This document shows, in pieces, positions 17,685 to 27,600 of a DNA stretch of 53,640 nt (within the stretch, counting starts at the first letter, position 1; every line of letters starts with the position of its first letter). The stretch spans positions 1-53,640 of the forward strand of contig JAFZXP010000031.1 in assembly GCA_017616735.1 (NCBI GenBank), in the 5' to 3' direction. The position numbers and the translations under genes are program-made. This DNA is from Bacteroidales bacterium (GTDB lineage: Bacteria; Bacteroidota; Bacteroidia; Bacteroidales; F082). The notes beneath the pieces were generated by a model. It was not told the origin of the DNA. It saw only the letters and a list, made by a program, of their open reading frames with translations, and ran no database searches.

Positions 17685-20207
17685 ATGGATCAGAAATTTT
17701 CACCGAGAGTTAAGGAGATTATGTTCAACAGTCACGAGGAGGCAGTGAAGATGGGCAACCCGTACATTGGACTGGAGCATATCTTTTTGGGTTTGATTGA
17801 CGATAAAGACAGCAATGCGGTGCAGATTCTCAGAAATATGGATCTGGATATTGAGATGTTCAGGCAGAAACTCGAGGCATCGATAAAAACCAACAATATT
17901 TTGAGCGGCAATACCGACAACCTTCCTTTGACCAAGCAGGCCGAGCGTGCCCTGAAGTTCACCTATATAGTGGCTAAGGATTTCAACAGCGAACAGGTGG
18001 CGTCGGAGCATCTGATGCTGGCCATTCTGCACGATGATAATAATATTATATCGCAACGCCTTGAGTATGAAGGAATTACATTTAGCAAATACAAACAGGA
18101 GGTTGAGAAGCTGGCGCCAAATCATCCGGCCAAAAGCCGTAACGATATGGCCGAAATGCCACGCGATGTTTTCCAAGACGAGGATGAGGAAGACGAAGGC
18201 CCTGTGAAAGCCACCGACACGCCTCAAAAACAAGGCAAGTCGAAGTCAAACACACCAGTTCTTGACAGCTTTGGCCGCGATCTGACCAAGGCGGCTGAAG
18301 AGGGGCGCCTCGATCCTATCGTCGGACGTGAGACCGAGTTGGAACGCATTGCTCAGATTTTGAGCCGCCGCAAGAAAAACAACCCTATTCTGATTGGTGA
18401 TCCGGGTGTCGGCAAAACAGCCATAGTCGAAGGATTGGCGCAGCGCATAGTGCAGCACAAGGTGGCCAGAAACCTGTTCAACAAGCGCATTGTGATGCTT
18501 GATATGGGTTCGGTGGTGGCCGGCACAAAATACAGAGGACAGTTTGAGGAACGCATGAAAGGCATGCTGAACGAGCTGGAGAAAAATCCGGATATCATCA
18601 TATTCATCGATGAAATTCATACGATTGTAGGCGCTGGCAATGCCAACGGCTCGCTCGACGCGTCAAATATGTTCAAGCCGGCTTTGGCTCGTGGCGAGCT
18701 GCAGTGCATAGGCTCGACCACCCTCGACGAATACCGTCAGTATATCGAGAAAGACGGCGCTTTGGAACGCCGATTCCAGAAGATTTTGGTTGAACCTACA
18801 TCGCCTGAGGAGACCGTGCAGATTCTGAACAATATCAAGGGTCGCTACGAAGACCATCATCTGGTGAAGTATTCGCCCGAGGCTATCGAAGCCTGCGTGA
18901 AGCTGACCAACCGCTACATCTCCGATCGTCACCTGCCCGACAAGGCCATTGACGCTTTGGACGAGGCCGGTGCCCGAGTGCATATCGGCAACATTCACGT
19001 TCCCGCCGAGATAACCGAGCTTGAGCAGTCGATTGAAGAGATCAAGACATCGAAGAAACAAGCCATCAAAGAGCAGCGTTTCGAGGATGCCGGCAAGTAT
19101 CGTGACGAGGAGAAACATCTGGCCGAAAAGCTTGAAAACGCCAAGAAAGCCTGGGATGACGACACCAATCATCATCGCGAGACCGTCAGCGAGCAGAATG
19201 TGGCCGAGGTGGTGGCAATGATGACCGGAGTGCCGGTGCAGCGTATAGCTCAAAACGAAAGCGACCGACTGATGAATATGGAGAAAGAGCTTGAGGGAAC
19301 GGTTATCGGACAAGACGACGCTATTAAAAATGTGGTCAAGGCAATCCGCCGCAACCGCGCAGGCTTGAAAGACCCGAACAGACCTATCGGCAGCTTTATT
19401 TTCCTAGGCCCGACAGGCGTCGGAAAGACTTATCTGGCAAAGGTTTTGGCCAAATATCTGTTTGATTCGGAAGACGCATTGATTCGTATCGACATGAGTG
19501 AATATATGGAAAAATTCGCCGTGTCGCGTCTGGTTGGAGCGCCTCCAGGATATGTGGGCTACGAAGAAGGCGGTCAGCTTACCGAAAAAGTTCGCCGCAA
19601 GCCCTACTCTATCGTGCTTTTGGACGAGATCGAGAAAGCTCATCCCGATGTGTTCCACTTGCTGCTGCAGGTGCTTGACGACGGCCAACTGACCGATTCG
19701 CTGGGCCGTAAGGTTGATTTCAAGAATACCATTGTCATTATGACATCCAACATCGGCTCGCGTCAGCTGAAGGACTTTGGACAAGGCGTCGGATTTGGCA
19801 CGCAGGCCAAGAAGGATTCAAAGGATACATACAGCCGCGGAGTGATAGAAAACGCCTTAAAACGCTCGTTTGCGCCCGAATTCCTCAACAGAATCGACGA
19901 GGTGGTGATATTCGACTCGCTCAATAAGGAAAGCATTGGCAAGATTATCGATATCGAGCTGAAGAAAGTGTTCGAGATGGTCGATGAGATGGGTTTGTCG
20001 CTCGAGTTGACCGACAAGGCGCGCAATTTCATCATCGAGAAAGGTTGGGACCAGCAGTATGGGGCCCGCCCGCTGAAGCGTGCCATTCAGAAATATGTGG
20101 AAGATGTGTTGGCCGAGGAAATCATCAAATCACATCCTGAAAAGGGTGCGAAAATTGTGATTGATTACGATGCCGACAAACAGAAAATGACCATTGTAAA
20201 TCAATGA
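17685..20207 (+). CDS. clpC: ATP-dependent Clp protease ATP-binding subunit ClpC
   Basis: 840 residues. An N-domain with two Clp repeats covers about 1-145. AAA domain 1 carries Walker A GDPGVGKT near residue 240 and Walker [14 protein letters not shown]-type coiled segment ([20 protein letters not shown]) lies near 465-490, which marks ClpC rather than ClpA or ClpB. AAA domain 2 has GPTGVGKT near 577 and [14 protein letters not shown]. The D2-small domain ends with [20 protein letters not shown]. It unfolds proteins and feeds them to ClpP. It is first in an operon: cca overlaps its stop codon by four bases. Confidence 0.95.
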   Translation: MDQKFSPRVKEIMFNSHEEAVKMGNPYIGLEHIFLGLIDDKDSNAVQILRNMDLDIEMFRQKLEASIKTNNILSGNTDNLPLTKQAERALKFTYIVAKDFNSEQVASEHLMLAILHDDNNIISQRLEYEGITFSKYKQEVEKLAPNHPAKSRNDMAEMPRDVFQDEDEEDEGPVKATDTPQKQGKSKSNTPVLDSFGRDLTKAAEEGRLDPIVGRETELERIAQILSRRKKNNPILIGDPGVGKTAIVEGLAQRIVQHKVARNLFNKRIVMLDMGSVVAGTKYRGQFEERMKGMLNELEKNPDIIIFIDEIHTIVGAGNANGSLDASNMFKPALARGELQCIGSTTLDEYRQYIEKDGALERRFQKILVEPTSPEETVQILNNIKGRYEDHHLVKYSPEAIEACVKLTNRYISDRHLPDKAIDALDEAGARVHIGNIHVPAEITELEQSIEEIKTSKKQAIKEQRFEDAGKYRDEEKHLAEKLENAKKAWDDDTNHHRETVSEQNVAEVVAMMTGVPVQRIAQNESDRLMNMEKELEGTVIGQDDAIKNVVKAIRRNRAGLKDPNRPIGSFIFLGPTGVGKTYLAKVLAKYLFDSEDALIRIDMSEYMEKFAVSRLVGAPPGYVGYEEGGQLTEKVRRKPYSIVLLDEIEKAHPDVFHLLLQVLDDGQLTDSLGRKVDFKNTIVIMTSNIGSRQLKDFGQGVGFGTQAKKDSKDTYSRGVIENALKRSFAPEFLNRIDEVVIFDSLNKESIGKIIDIELKKVFEMVDEMGLSLELTDKARNFIIEKGWDQQYGARPLKRAIQKYVEDVLAEEIIKSHPEKGAKIVIDYDADKQKMTIVNQ

Positions 20208-21670
20208 ATCTGAAGGACAAAATAGATAACAGATTTTTCAAGGTAATCACCGCAGCCAGCCGTGAGTTGGGATTTGAAACATACATAGTGGGCGGCTACG
20301 TGCGTGATATGCTGCTGCATCGCCCGTCGAATGACATTGATGTGGTTACGGTTGGAAGCGGCATCGAGTTGGCCAGGAAAACCGCCGAGTTGCTGCCTGG
20401 CCGAAAGCATGTGAAATACTACGGCCGCTTCGGCACTGCTATGATCAATGTTGACGGCCACGAGATTGAGTTTGTGGGCGCCCGCAAGGAATCGTACACT
20501 GCCGACAGCCGCAAGCCAACCTGCGAAAACGGCACACTTGAAGACGACCAAAACCGTCGTGATTTCACCATCAACGCGATGGCTATATCGTTGAATGAGA
20601 ATAACTTCGGTGAGCTTGTCGACCCGTTTGGCGGCGTCAATGACCTTGAAGACAAGATTATCCGCACGCCCCTTGACCCTGATATCACCTACTCCGACGA
20701 CCCTCTGCGTATGATGCGAGCCATCCGTTTCGCCACACAGCTGCATTTCATGATTGAGGCTGAATCGTTTGAGGCGATACGCCGTAATGCTCAGAGAATC
20801 AAGATTATATCAATGGAGCGCGTGACTGAGGAGCTGAACAAGATACTCATGTCGAGCGTGCCGAGCATAGGTTTCAAACTGCTCGACAAATGCGGTTTGC
20901 TGCCTTTGATTTTTCCGCAGATGGCGGCCTTGAAAGGCGTTGAGATTCAGGAAGGCAAAGGACATAAGGATAACTTCTATCACACATTGGAAGTGCTTGA
21001 TAATGTTGCTGTTAGCGGCGGTGACCTGTGGCTCAGATGGGCTGCGGTGCTGCACGACATAGCCAAGCCGCAAACCAAGCGTTTCGAAAAAGAACTCGGA
21101 TGGACTTTCCATGGCCACGAGGTGAAGGGCGCCAAGATGGTGCCTAAGATTTTCGCCAACTTCCGCCTTCCGCTCAACGAGAAGATGAAATATGTGGAGA
21201 AGTTGGTTTACCTCCACCTCCGCCCTATCGTGTTGGCTCAAGACATTGTAACTGATTCAGCTGTAAGGCGTTTGCTGTTCGATGCAGGCGACGATATCGA
21301 TGATTTGATGACTCTTTGCGACGCAGATATTACCTCGAAAAATGAAGAAAAGAAAGCCCGTTTCCACAATAATTTCCAGATTGTCAGACGCAAACTGAAA
21401 GAAATTGAGGCTAAAGACCACTTGCGCAACTGGCAGCCGCCTGTCGACGGCACTGTCATTATGAAAACCTTCGGAATTCCTGAGTGCCGCGACGTGGGTG
21501 TGATTAAAACCGCCATCCGTGAAGCCATTTTGGACGGCATCATCGGCAACAATTTCGAGGAAGCTTATCAGTTTATGAAGGCCGAGGGCGAAAAGCTCGG
21601 ATTGAAGGTGGTTTGCGAGGTTACCGAGCCTGTCGAAGTGAAATCAAACGGACCTGTTCCTGTTAAATAA
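20204..21670 (+). CDS. CCA tRNA nucleotidyltransferase / poly(A) polymerase family, with HD domain
   Basis: 488 residues. The class II nucleotidyltransferase head is clear: YIVGGYVRDMLLHRPSNDID has the GG and the DxD metal site, and RRDFTINAMAISL follows. Next comes DPLRMMRAIRFATQL, the RNA-binding helices. An HD domain begins at HDIAKPQTKRF. This architecture is usual for Bacteroidota enzymes that add CCA to tRNA 3' ends. Separate CC- and A-adding or poly(A) activities cannot be excluded. The start codon overlaps the clpC stop (ATGA), so translation is likely coupled, and miaA follows after seven bases: two tRNA genes in one operon. Confidence 0.88.
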   Translation: MNLKDKIDNRFFKVITAASRELGFETYIVGGYVRDMLLHRPSNDIDVVTVGSGIELARKTAELLPGRKHVKYYGRFGTAMINVDGHEIEFVGARKESYTADSRKPTCENGTLEDDQNRRDFTINAMAISLNENNFGELVDPFGGVNDLEDKIIRTPLDPDITYSDDPLRMMRAIRFATQLHFMIEAESFEAIRRNAQRIKIISMERVTEELNKILMSSVPSIGFKLLDKCGLLPLIFPQMAALKGVEIQEGKGHKDNFYHTLEVLDNVAVSGGDLWLRWAAVLHDIAKPQTKRFEKELGWTFHGHEVKGAKMVPKIFANFRLPLNEKMKYVEKLVYLHLRPIVLAQDIVTDSAVRRLLFDAGDDIDDLMTLCDADITSKNEEKKARFHNNFQIVRRKLKEIEAKDHLRNWQPPVDGTVIMKTFGIPECRDVGVIKTAIREAILDGIIGNNFEEAYQFMKAEGEKLGLKVVCEVTEPVEVKSNGPVPVK

Positions 21671-21677
21671 TTCTATT

Positions 21678-22586
21678 TTGGAAAACAAGCATCTCATAGT
21701 ACTGGCTGGCCCTACCGCGTCGGGAAAAACGGCGACGGCGATAAAGTTTGCCAAGGCTTTTGACGCTGAAATAATCTCGGCCGACAGCCGTCAGTTTTAC
21801 AAAGAATTGTCGATTGGAACGGCCGCTCCAACAGCAGATGAACTGGCTCAAGTGAAGCATCGTTTTGTTCATAATCTGAGCATTGAAGATAAATATGATG
21901 TGGCTGATTATGAAAGAGATGTGCTGAATTATCTAAAGCAATACTTTAAGGCTAAAAATGTAGCCGTAATGACCGGTGGATCGGGGCTTTTTATCGATGC
22001 GGTGTGCAACGGATTGGACTCGATGCCCGATATTGACGACGACGTCAGGGCCAAGGTTACGCGGATGTTGGAAGAAGGCGGTTTGGAGGCTCTGCAGCGT
22101 GAAGTCGAGAAGAATGACCCGGAATATTATGGGGTGGTCGATCGGCAAAACCCGAGGCGTTTGCAGCGCGCTGTGGAGGTTTTTTATCAAACAGGCAAGC
22201 CCTACTCCACTTTCAGGCAGCGAAATGTTGTAAAACGCGATTTTGACATCATAAAACTGGCGATACTTTGGGACAGAGATAAGTTGATTGAAAGAATCAA
22301 CAAGCGCGTCGACATGATGATGCGGCAAGGATTGCTCGACGAAGTGCGCTCGGTGTATCCGAAACGGCATCTAAACTCATTAAACACAGTCGGTTATAAG
22401 GAGTTGTTTGATTATCTTGATGGCCGATGCAGTTTGGAGCAGGCTGTGGAGCAGATTAAGATCAACACCCGGCAATATGCCAAGCGGCAGATGACGTGGT
22501 TACGAAAGAATAGTGATTATCGGTGGTTTACGATTGATGAAACTGATGAGATTATTAAAAGTTTAGAGTTGACAGTTGACAGTTGA
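21678..22586 (+). CDS. miaA: tRNA dimethylallyltransferase
   Basis: 302 residues from a TTG start at 21678, chosen because the P-loop GPTASGKT follows at about residues 10-17 as in the family and no ATG is nearby. Other marks are ISADSRQFYKELSIGTAAP, PNPRRLQRAVEVFY-like DRQNPRRLQRAVEV, and QIKINTRQYAKRQMTWLRK. It adds a dimethylallyl group to A37 of tRNAs that read UNN codons. The 3' end runs through three TTGACAG heptamers that encode the last residues (ELTVDS) and the stop. Confidence 0.93.
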   Translation: MENKHLIVLAGPTASGKTATAIKFAKAFDAEIISADSRQFYKELSIGTAAPTADELAQVKHRFVHNLSIEDKYDVADYERDVLNYLKQYFKAKNVAVMTGGSGLFIDAVCNGLDSMPDIDDDVRAKVTRMLEEGGLEALQREVEKNDPEYYGVVDRQNPRRLQRAVEVFYQTGKPYSTFRQRNVVKRDFDIIKLAILWDRDKLIERINKRVDMMMRQGLLDEVRSVYPKRHLNSLNTVGYKELFDYLDGRCSLEQAVEQIKINTRQYAKRQMTWLRKNSDYRWFTIDETDEIIKSLELTVDS

Positions 22587-22590
22587 CAGT
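22565..22590. repeat. Tandem TTGACAG heptamers across the miaA stop codon
   Basis: Three near-perfect copies of TTGACAG run over the last codons and the TGA of miaA. A change in copy number would change the C-terminus and possibly the distance to the next gene. Confidence 0.8.
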
Positions 22591-22599
22591 TTGAAGTGT

Positions 22600-23211
22600 A
22601 TGATAAAGAATATTATTTTTGATTTTGGTGGTGTGTTGGTGGATTGGAATCCACATTACCTTTTTGATAAGTATTTCAATGACATTGAAGAGGCGAATTA
22701 TTTCGTTGAGAATGTGTGCAATAGCCAGTGGAATGCCGAGATGGACGGTGGTAAGCCCTTTGAGCAGGCGGTGAAAGAGCGTACGGCTATGTTCCCGAAA
22801 TATGCTGAAGCTCTGAAGCTGTATCAAACCAACTGGATGGATACCATGGGCGATGAAATACCGGGTATGTACGACCTGATTAAGTCGTTGAAAAGCAATG
22901 GATTCCCAGTGATTTACGGTCTTACCAACTGGTCGGCCGAGACATTCCCGACAGTGCAGAAAAAGTATCGCATCTTCAGCCTAATTGACAAGATTATTGT
23001 TTCGGGTGAAGTGAAGCAACTGAAGCCTAATCCCGAGATTTTCCACACCATTCTGAATACTTTCAATCTGAAGGCCGAGGAAAGTTTGTTTATTGACGAT
23101 AATCAGAAAAACGTCGAAGGCGCTAAAGCTGTAGGAATCAATGCAATACGCTTTGAAAACGCCAACAAATTGAAAGAAGAGTTAAAGGAACTTAAGCTCC
23201 TTCTTCCATAA
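22600..23211 (+). CDS. HAD-IA family hydrolase
   Basis: 203 residues from ATG 22600; a TTG at 22576 would overlap miaA and begin inside the heptamers, so it is less likely. HAD motifs: IIFDFGGVLVDWNP with the nucleophile Asp, YGLTNWSAETFP (motif II), VKQLKPNPEIF with the Lys, and LFIDDNQKNVEGAKAVGI (motif IV). A helical cap lies between. The nearest well-known relatives are YihX-like sugar phosphatases, but the substrate is not known. It is last in the clpC operon. Its end overlaps the tail of the opposite-strand YgjP gene by 30 bp. Confidence 0.88.
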   Translation: MIKNIIFDFGGVLVDWNPHYLFDKYFNDIEEANYFVENVCNSQWNAEMDGGKPFEQAVKERTAMFPKYAEALKLYQTNWMDTMGDEIPGMYDLIKSLKSNGFPVIYGLTNWSAETFPTVQKKYRIFSLIDKIIVSGEVKQLKPNPEIFHTILNTFNLKAEESLFIDDNQKNVEGAKAVGINAIRFENANKLKEELKELKLLLP

Positions 23212-23865
23212 TCTCCAATCCGGCATCATCTCATCCATCAAGGCATAAAACCCCGCTTGGTGGTTGAAGTAGACAAGGTGGCACATTTCGTGAATCATCA
23301 CCTGGCGGATGCAGTTTTCGTTGAGCTTAATCAGCTGTAAATTAAGGCTGATGTTGCCTCTTCTCGAGCAACTACCCCACCTCGACCGCATATCGCGGAT
23401 GCTGATTTTGGCCGGAGCCACATTGTATTTCCTGAATTTCTCGATGATCGGAGGCAGCAGCTCACTGAAAACTGTTTTCGCTTGGTTTCTGTACCATTTA
23501 TTCAGCTGATTTTCAACTAGCTCGGGCGATTTTACATAGGCAATCAGATAATTGCCATCAATGCTAACCGAGTTTTTGTGGCCGACCAACACCTTTAGCT
23601 CGTACTGCTTGCCTAGGTAATAATGCAATTCGCCGTTAATAAACTTTTTCTGTTGATTTTCAGCGTTTTGCAGCCTGTCGAGATGATTGAAAATCCATCT
23701 TCGGTGCTGGTTTAGGAATGCTATCATGTCGCTTTCGCGGTATAGCAGCGGCGCGCGGACTTCAATCACGCCGTCGCGACGTATTTTGGCGACTACGCTG
23801 CGACGATGCGAGCGTTTGAACTCGTAGCGGATTTCCAAACCGTTGATGGCTAAGGTTTTAATCAT
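23182..23865 (-). CDS. YgjP-like (M48-related) metallopeptidase
   Basis: 227 residues. The zinc motif HEMCHLVYFNH (HExxH and a following H) lies near residue 190, preceded by MRSRWGSCSRRGNISLNLQL, which is specific to the YgjP/SprT-like DUF45 family. The N-terminal half carries the basic RSHRRSVVAKIRRDG stretch. The biological substrate of this family is unsettled. Its start overlaps the end of the thioesterase gene by four bases (ATGA), so the two are translationally coupled. A 36-bp segment of this gene reappears in decayed form at 40143-40178. Confidence 0.9.
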   Translation of the reverse strand: MIKTLAINGLEIRYEFKRSHRRSVVAKIRRDGVIEVRAPLLYRESDMIAFLNQHRRWIFNHLDRLQNAENQQKKFINGELHYYLGKQYELKVLVGHKNSVSIDGNYLIAYVKSPELVENQLNKWYRNQAKTVFSELLPPIIEKFRKYNVAPAKISIRDMRSRWGSCSRRGNISLNLQLIKLNENCIRQVMIHEMCHLVYFNHQAGFYALMDEMMPDWRLWKKELKFL

Positions 23866-24236
23866 TTGAGCTTCGCCATAAAGCGTTCAATGTCAACGAT
23901 GTAGCGAATGTGAGTGCCTTCGCCGATGAGGCCTTCGTCGTCTGATGCCGATACTCGGAATGTAAGCTTGCGTCCGTCGATTTCTTCCAAAACTGCGGTT
24001 GCTTTTATCGTTGCGCCAAGTTTTGAAGGCTTGATGTGCGATGTGCTGATGTGGGCGCCGACTGTCGACGAGCCTTCTGGCAAATCGTTCTCAACTGCAG
24101 TCATTGCAGCGTTTTCCATCAATCCGATCATTGCCGGCGTTGCAAAAACATCCAAGCCGCCCGAGCCGTAAGTGCGGGCGGTGTTGCTCGAATTCACAGT
24201 CGTTGTTGAAGTATAAGATAATCCTTTTTGAAGCAT
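23862..24236 (-). CDS. Thioesterase of the hotdog fold (FlK-like)
   Basis: 124 residues from the ATG at 24236; an upstream in-frame ATG at 24263 lies on the promoter side of the -7 box and is rejected. TYGSGGLDVFATPAMIGLMENAAM and GTHIRYIVDIERFMAKL fit the FlK/YbgC-like thioesterase family, with VGAHISTSHIKPSKLGATIKA forming the central beta strands. Members hydrolyse acyl-CoA thioesters; the FlK-type Thr/Glu/His triad cannot be confirmed by eye, so the substrate is open. It is first in a two-gene operon with the YgjP peptidase. Confidence 0.8.
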   Translation of the reverse strand: MLQKGLSYTSTTTVNSSNTARTYGSGGLDVFATPAMIGLMENAAMTAVENDLPEGSSTVGAHISTSHIKPSKLGATIKATAVLEEIDGRKLTFRVSASDDEGLIGEGTHIRYIVDIERFMAKLK

Positions 24237-24251
24237 AATTGAAATTTTTTG

Positions 24252-24259
24252 CAAAAATA
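24252..24259 (-). promoter_or_regulatory. Putative -7 box for the thioesterase-YgjP operon
   Basis: CAAAAATA reads TATTTTTG on the minus strand, 15 bases before the start at 24236. This position helps decide the start codon. Confidence 0.55.
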
Positions 24260-24283
24260 ACAAATTGTTTATTCTAAATGTAC

Positions 24284-24309
24284 AAAAAAAGCCCGCATCG
24301 CTGCGGGCT
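24284..24309 (-). terminator. Terminator of cassette 1
   Basis: On the minus strand AGCCCGCA and TGCGGGCT pair around GCGA and are followed by seven T. It ends the transcript of the small anchored protein, 18 bases after its stop codon. Confidence 0.92.
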
Positions 24310-24327
24310 CGAGTAGTTGTCTAAAGT

Positions 24328-24591
24328 TTAACGTCTCTTTTTACTAGTTACAGCGTATCCTGCACCAAGAGCGGTAAGCACCAAGAGGCCGGTGCCGAGA
24401 GGAGCGTTTTGGTCGCCGGTTAAACCGCCAAGTTGTCCACCCAGGACGGCTGGAAACACATTGTTGGAAGTGCTACGATTGTAATCGTTATTGTCCCAGT
24501 CACTGTTGAAGAATGCGTCTTTTTTACCTTGAGCGTTGGCTGTCAAACCAAGCATCATAACTATAGCGATTGCAAATAATATCCTTTTCAT
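24328..24591 (-). CDS. Small exported protein with tripartite C-terminal sorting-like signal (cassette 1)
   Basis: 87 residues. The start at 24591 is chosen because a strong AAAGGAGAAA Shine-Dalgarno sequence lies directly before it; an ATG six codons earlier would place that site inside the gene. A signal peptide ends at TANAQ. The mature part is about 66 residues, rich in Gly, Asn and Asp. The end reads APLGTGLLVLTALGAGYA, then a KKRR cluster: a short motif, one hydrophobic helix and a basic tail. This resembles PID-CTERM-type sorting signals of Bacteroidota. It starts 23 bp after the large T9SS gene. A near copy is at 32225-32488. Function unknown. Confidence 0.8.
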   Translation of the reverse strand: MKRILFAIAIVMMLGLTANAQGKKDAFFNSDWDNNDYNRSTSNNVFPAVLGGQLGGLTGDQNAPLGTGLLVLTALGAGYAVTSKKRR

Positions 24592-24614
24592 CTTAATTTC
24601 TCCTTTCATAATTT

Positions 24615-27600
24615 TTAGCGAACAACAATTTTTTGGACTTTTTCATTGAGTTTGAAGATGTAAACACCCTGGGCAGAGAGATTGATTGATTCCGCACCAT
24701 TGATTATTGTGGTCATCACACGGCGACCAGTGACGTCGAATACTTGCAATTCGCCTTGGCCGCTCACATAGATGTCGCTGCCGCTCTGGTAGGCGAAGAT
24801 GTCGTTGCCGTCTTCACCATAATTAGGCATGTATTCAAGATGGACAATGAAACGATTTTCGCTGTCTTTCGGAGTGCCAATGAAACTGTATTCACCTTCG
24901 AGCAGCATATCGACATCGGCACCTGTAAGGCGGTCGATGACGTGGAGATAATTGTAATTGCCAGTGGCTTTATAGCTCAAGGTGTACTTGCCTGCTGTAG
25001 CGGCCTTGAAGTTGAGATTGAACGCCTTGGTGTCGTCGGTCATTGTGGCGATAGCATAGTTGTTGTCATCCTGAGGAATGTAAAGCATTGGAGCACTTTC
25101 GTTGCGATGGTTTATTTTGGTTAAACCGTAACCTTTGTCAAACCAAGCGTAAGCGGCATCTGAATATTCAGAACTCTCGACAATAAATTTGATATTATCG
25201 TTCTTGTATTTTCCAGGATCAGGAGTTGGAGCTACATAATTGATATCTTTGATCTGGAAATCTGCGACAGCTTCTGATACCTCAACAAGGATACCTTGAT
25301 TTGGTTTAATCTCAGCGCCATCTTCAATTATAGTCCAAGTACCAGAATTTGTTAATGCATAGCAACCGGTTGAAAGCTTGGTATTGTCAATGGCCTTGCC
25401 TGAGCCTTTAGCTATGCTGTGCGTGTAAGGATTGCCGATGAGGTTGAAGCCTTTAAGATCAGCGACATCAAGGTCTGTAGTGTAAGACAATGCTATATCG
25501 ACAGCGCCAACAGTTGTGTTGCCGACAAAGGAAAGCTCATTACCTGAATTACGGTACATATAACCTTGACCTGCGTACATTTTATCGAAGCCGCCTACTT
25601 CATTGTATGGTTTCTGGTTAATCCAAGTATGAGATGACTCTTCGTATGCGAACATGTCGTAGGCACCGTTATTGGTGAGGTTGACAGTTGTTGAAGCACC
25701 TATTGTTACATAATTGTTAGAGCCCGTGTGAACAGGGGCTGAAATTGTGTACCAGTGGTCTTTAGCATCTTTTGCACCGGCATCGGCAATTGACTTTTTA
25801 ACCGTTGCTTCGACTGAATTGCCGCAGATAAGCTGACCGCCATCTTCGATGATGAGGTTGGCAGCAGTGCCACCATTTGTTAATGTACCTTCAACAATAA
25901 GTATACTTCCATTGCTAATTGTAATAGTATTATATTCAGTGATAGCTAAGTTATCTATTGTTTTTGAACCACTAATATCTATAGTAATAGGACCAACGCC
26001 AATATTGCTTCCCTGAACAGACTTAATTATCTTTACATAACGTGTCGTGGTAGCGAAAGAATAGGTCGTTGTAAGAGTCACAATTTCATTTTGTTTTCCA
26101 CTGATTGTTAGTTCTTGCACATCTGTGAATGAGGAACCATTTGAAGATTCTTGTACCTTAATCTTCGATGTGTCACCTCCACCAATCATTTTCACCTCCA
26201 CAGTTACCTTGCTTGGTTGAGAGTCTGTTTTAATCTGAATATAGTCGTTAGCTCCATCCATTTTTACTTGATAAGGAGCATTTGCGTCAGCATAGTCACT
26301 TCCTAAACCACTTGTTGTAACACCCGTTGTATTATCGAGATTGTTTTTTACACCACCAGCCCAAACAAATGGCAAAATAGCATAGTCTCTTTTAGCTTGT
26401 GTTACTGTGATAGCTTTTGTTACAGTCTTATTTGTATTATAAGTATAGGTAAGAGTGACAATAGCGGTGTGATTTGATTCGGTTTCATTCGCTGCGCAGG
26501 TTAAACCTATTGGATTTGCAAATGGGTTGCTTCCGTTTACTGTGAGCCAACCTACTGGACTGTCGTTAGAAATTTCAGCAGATGTAATAACGCCACCATC
26601 TACCTCATTAGTTATTGTATAAGCGATTGAACCTGAAGTTGCACTGCATGTTAAATTTACATTTTCAGCATTGATAACTGGTATATTCATTGTATAAGTA
26701 GCTTCAGAAACAGTACTGTTTGCCATACCTTCTTTTGCGGCGATAGCTTTGATAGTCGTTGTTGTACTAACAGAAATAGCCCCTGTGTATTTTGTGCTGC
26801 TTGTTGTCGGGTTGGAGCCATCGGTTGTATAATAAATGTCGGCACCTTCAGTTTCGGTGCTAAGTGTAACGCTCAAAACATAATTATATGTGCCAGCTTC
26901 TGATGAGAATTCTGGAGCTTTGGCTGGAGATAAAATAGTATATGTAGCTGAAGATATTTCGCTATTAGTATAGCCGCTCTTTGTCGCTATAGCTTTGATT
27001 GTTGTTGCTGCTGAAATGGTAGGCTTGTTGTTTGCATCATATACAGTACTGCTTGTTGTTGGATCACTGTTATCTGTAGTATAATAAATTGTGGAACCTG
27101 TCTGCGCGTCTGTGATGGATATTGCACTGCCCGAAGCCACAGCACCAGATTCAGGATAGAATGTTGGAGCAACAAGTATGATGCTTACAAGTTGGTTATC
27201 TTTATCAAACTCTGGAGTTGTGTTATTATATAATTTAACTTTACCTTTAACAGTTACAATATCACCAACTGCTAAATCTGCTTTGGCAGAAAAAGCAGCG
27301 CCACTTATTCCCAAACCACCATAGACTTCCATTTGTCCTGTGGTCGTGCCATTATCAGAAATCCAATATGTAATTGAATTATATGTGGAATTGTAACTAT
27401 CTACCTGAGATATAATGCCACTCACATAAACATCGTTAGGAGAAAGAGTATTGTTTCCTAAAGTGTTGATATATGTAATAGCCGCTGCTACTGTGTATGG
27501 ATTAGCAGCAGTACCAGGAACAGCGTTTACTGTAAGTCCGCTTACGTTGACTGTCTGTTCCATATAAGTTCCTGTAACAGAGGTTGTGCCTGCTGTTAAT

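Noticed and set aside
18663-19313. Minus-strand frame of 216 codons inside clpC
   Set aside because: Antisense shadow of the AAA domain region.
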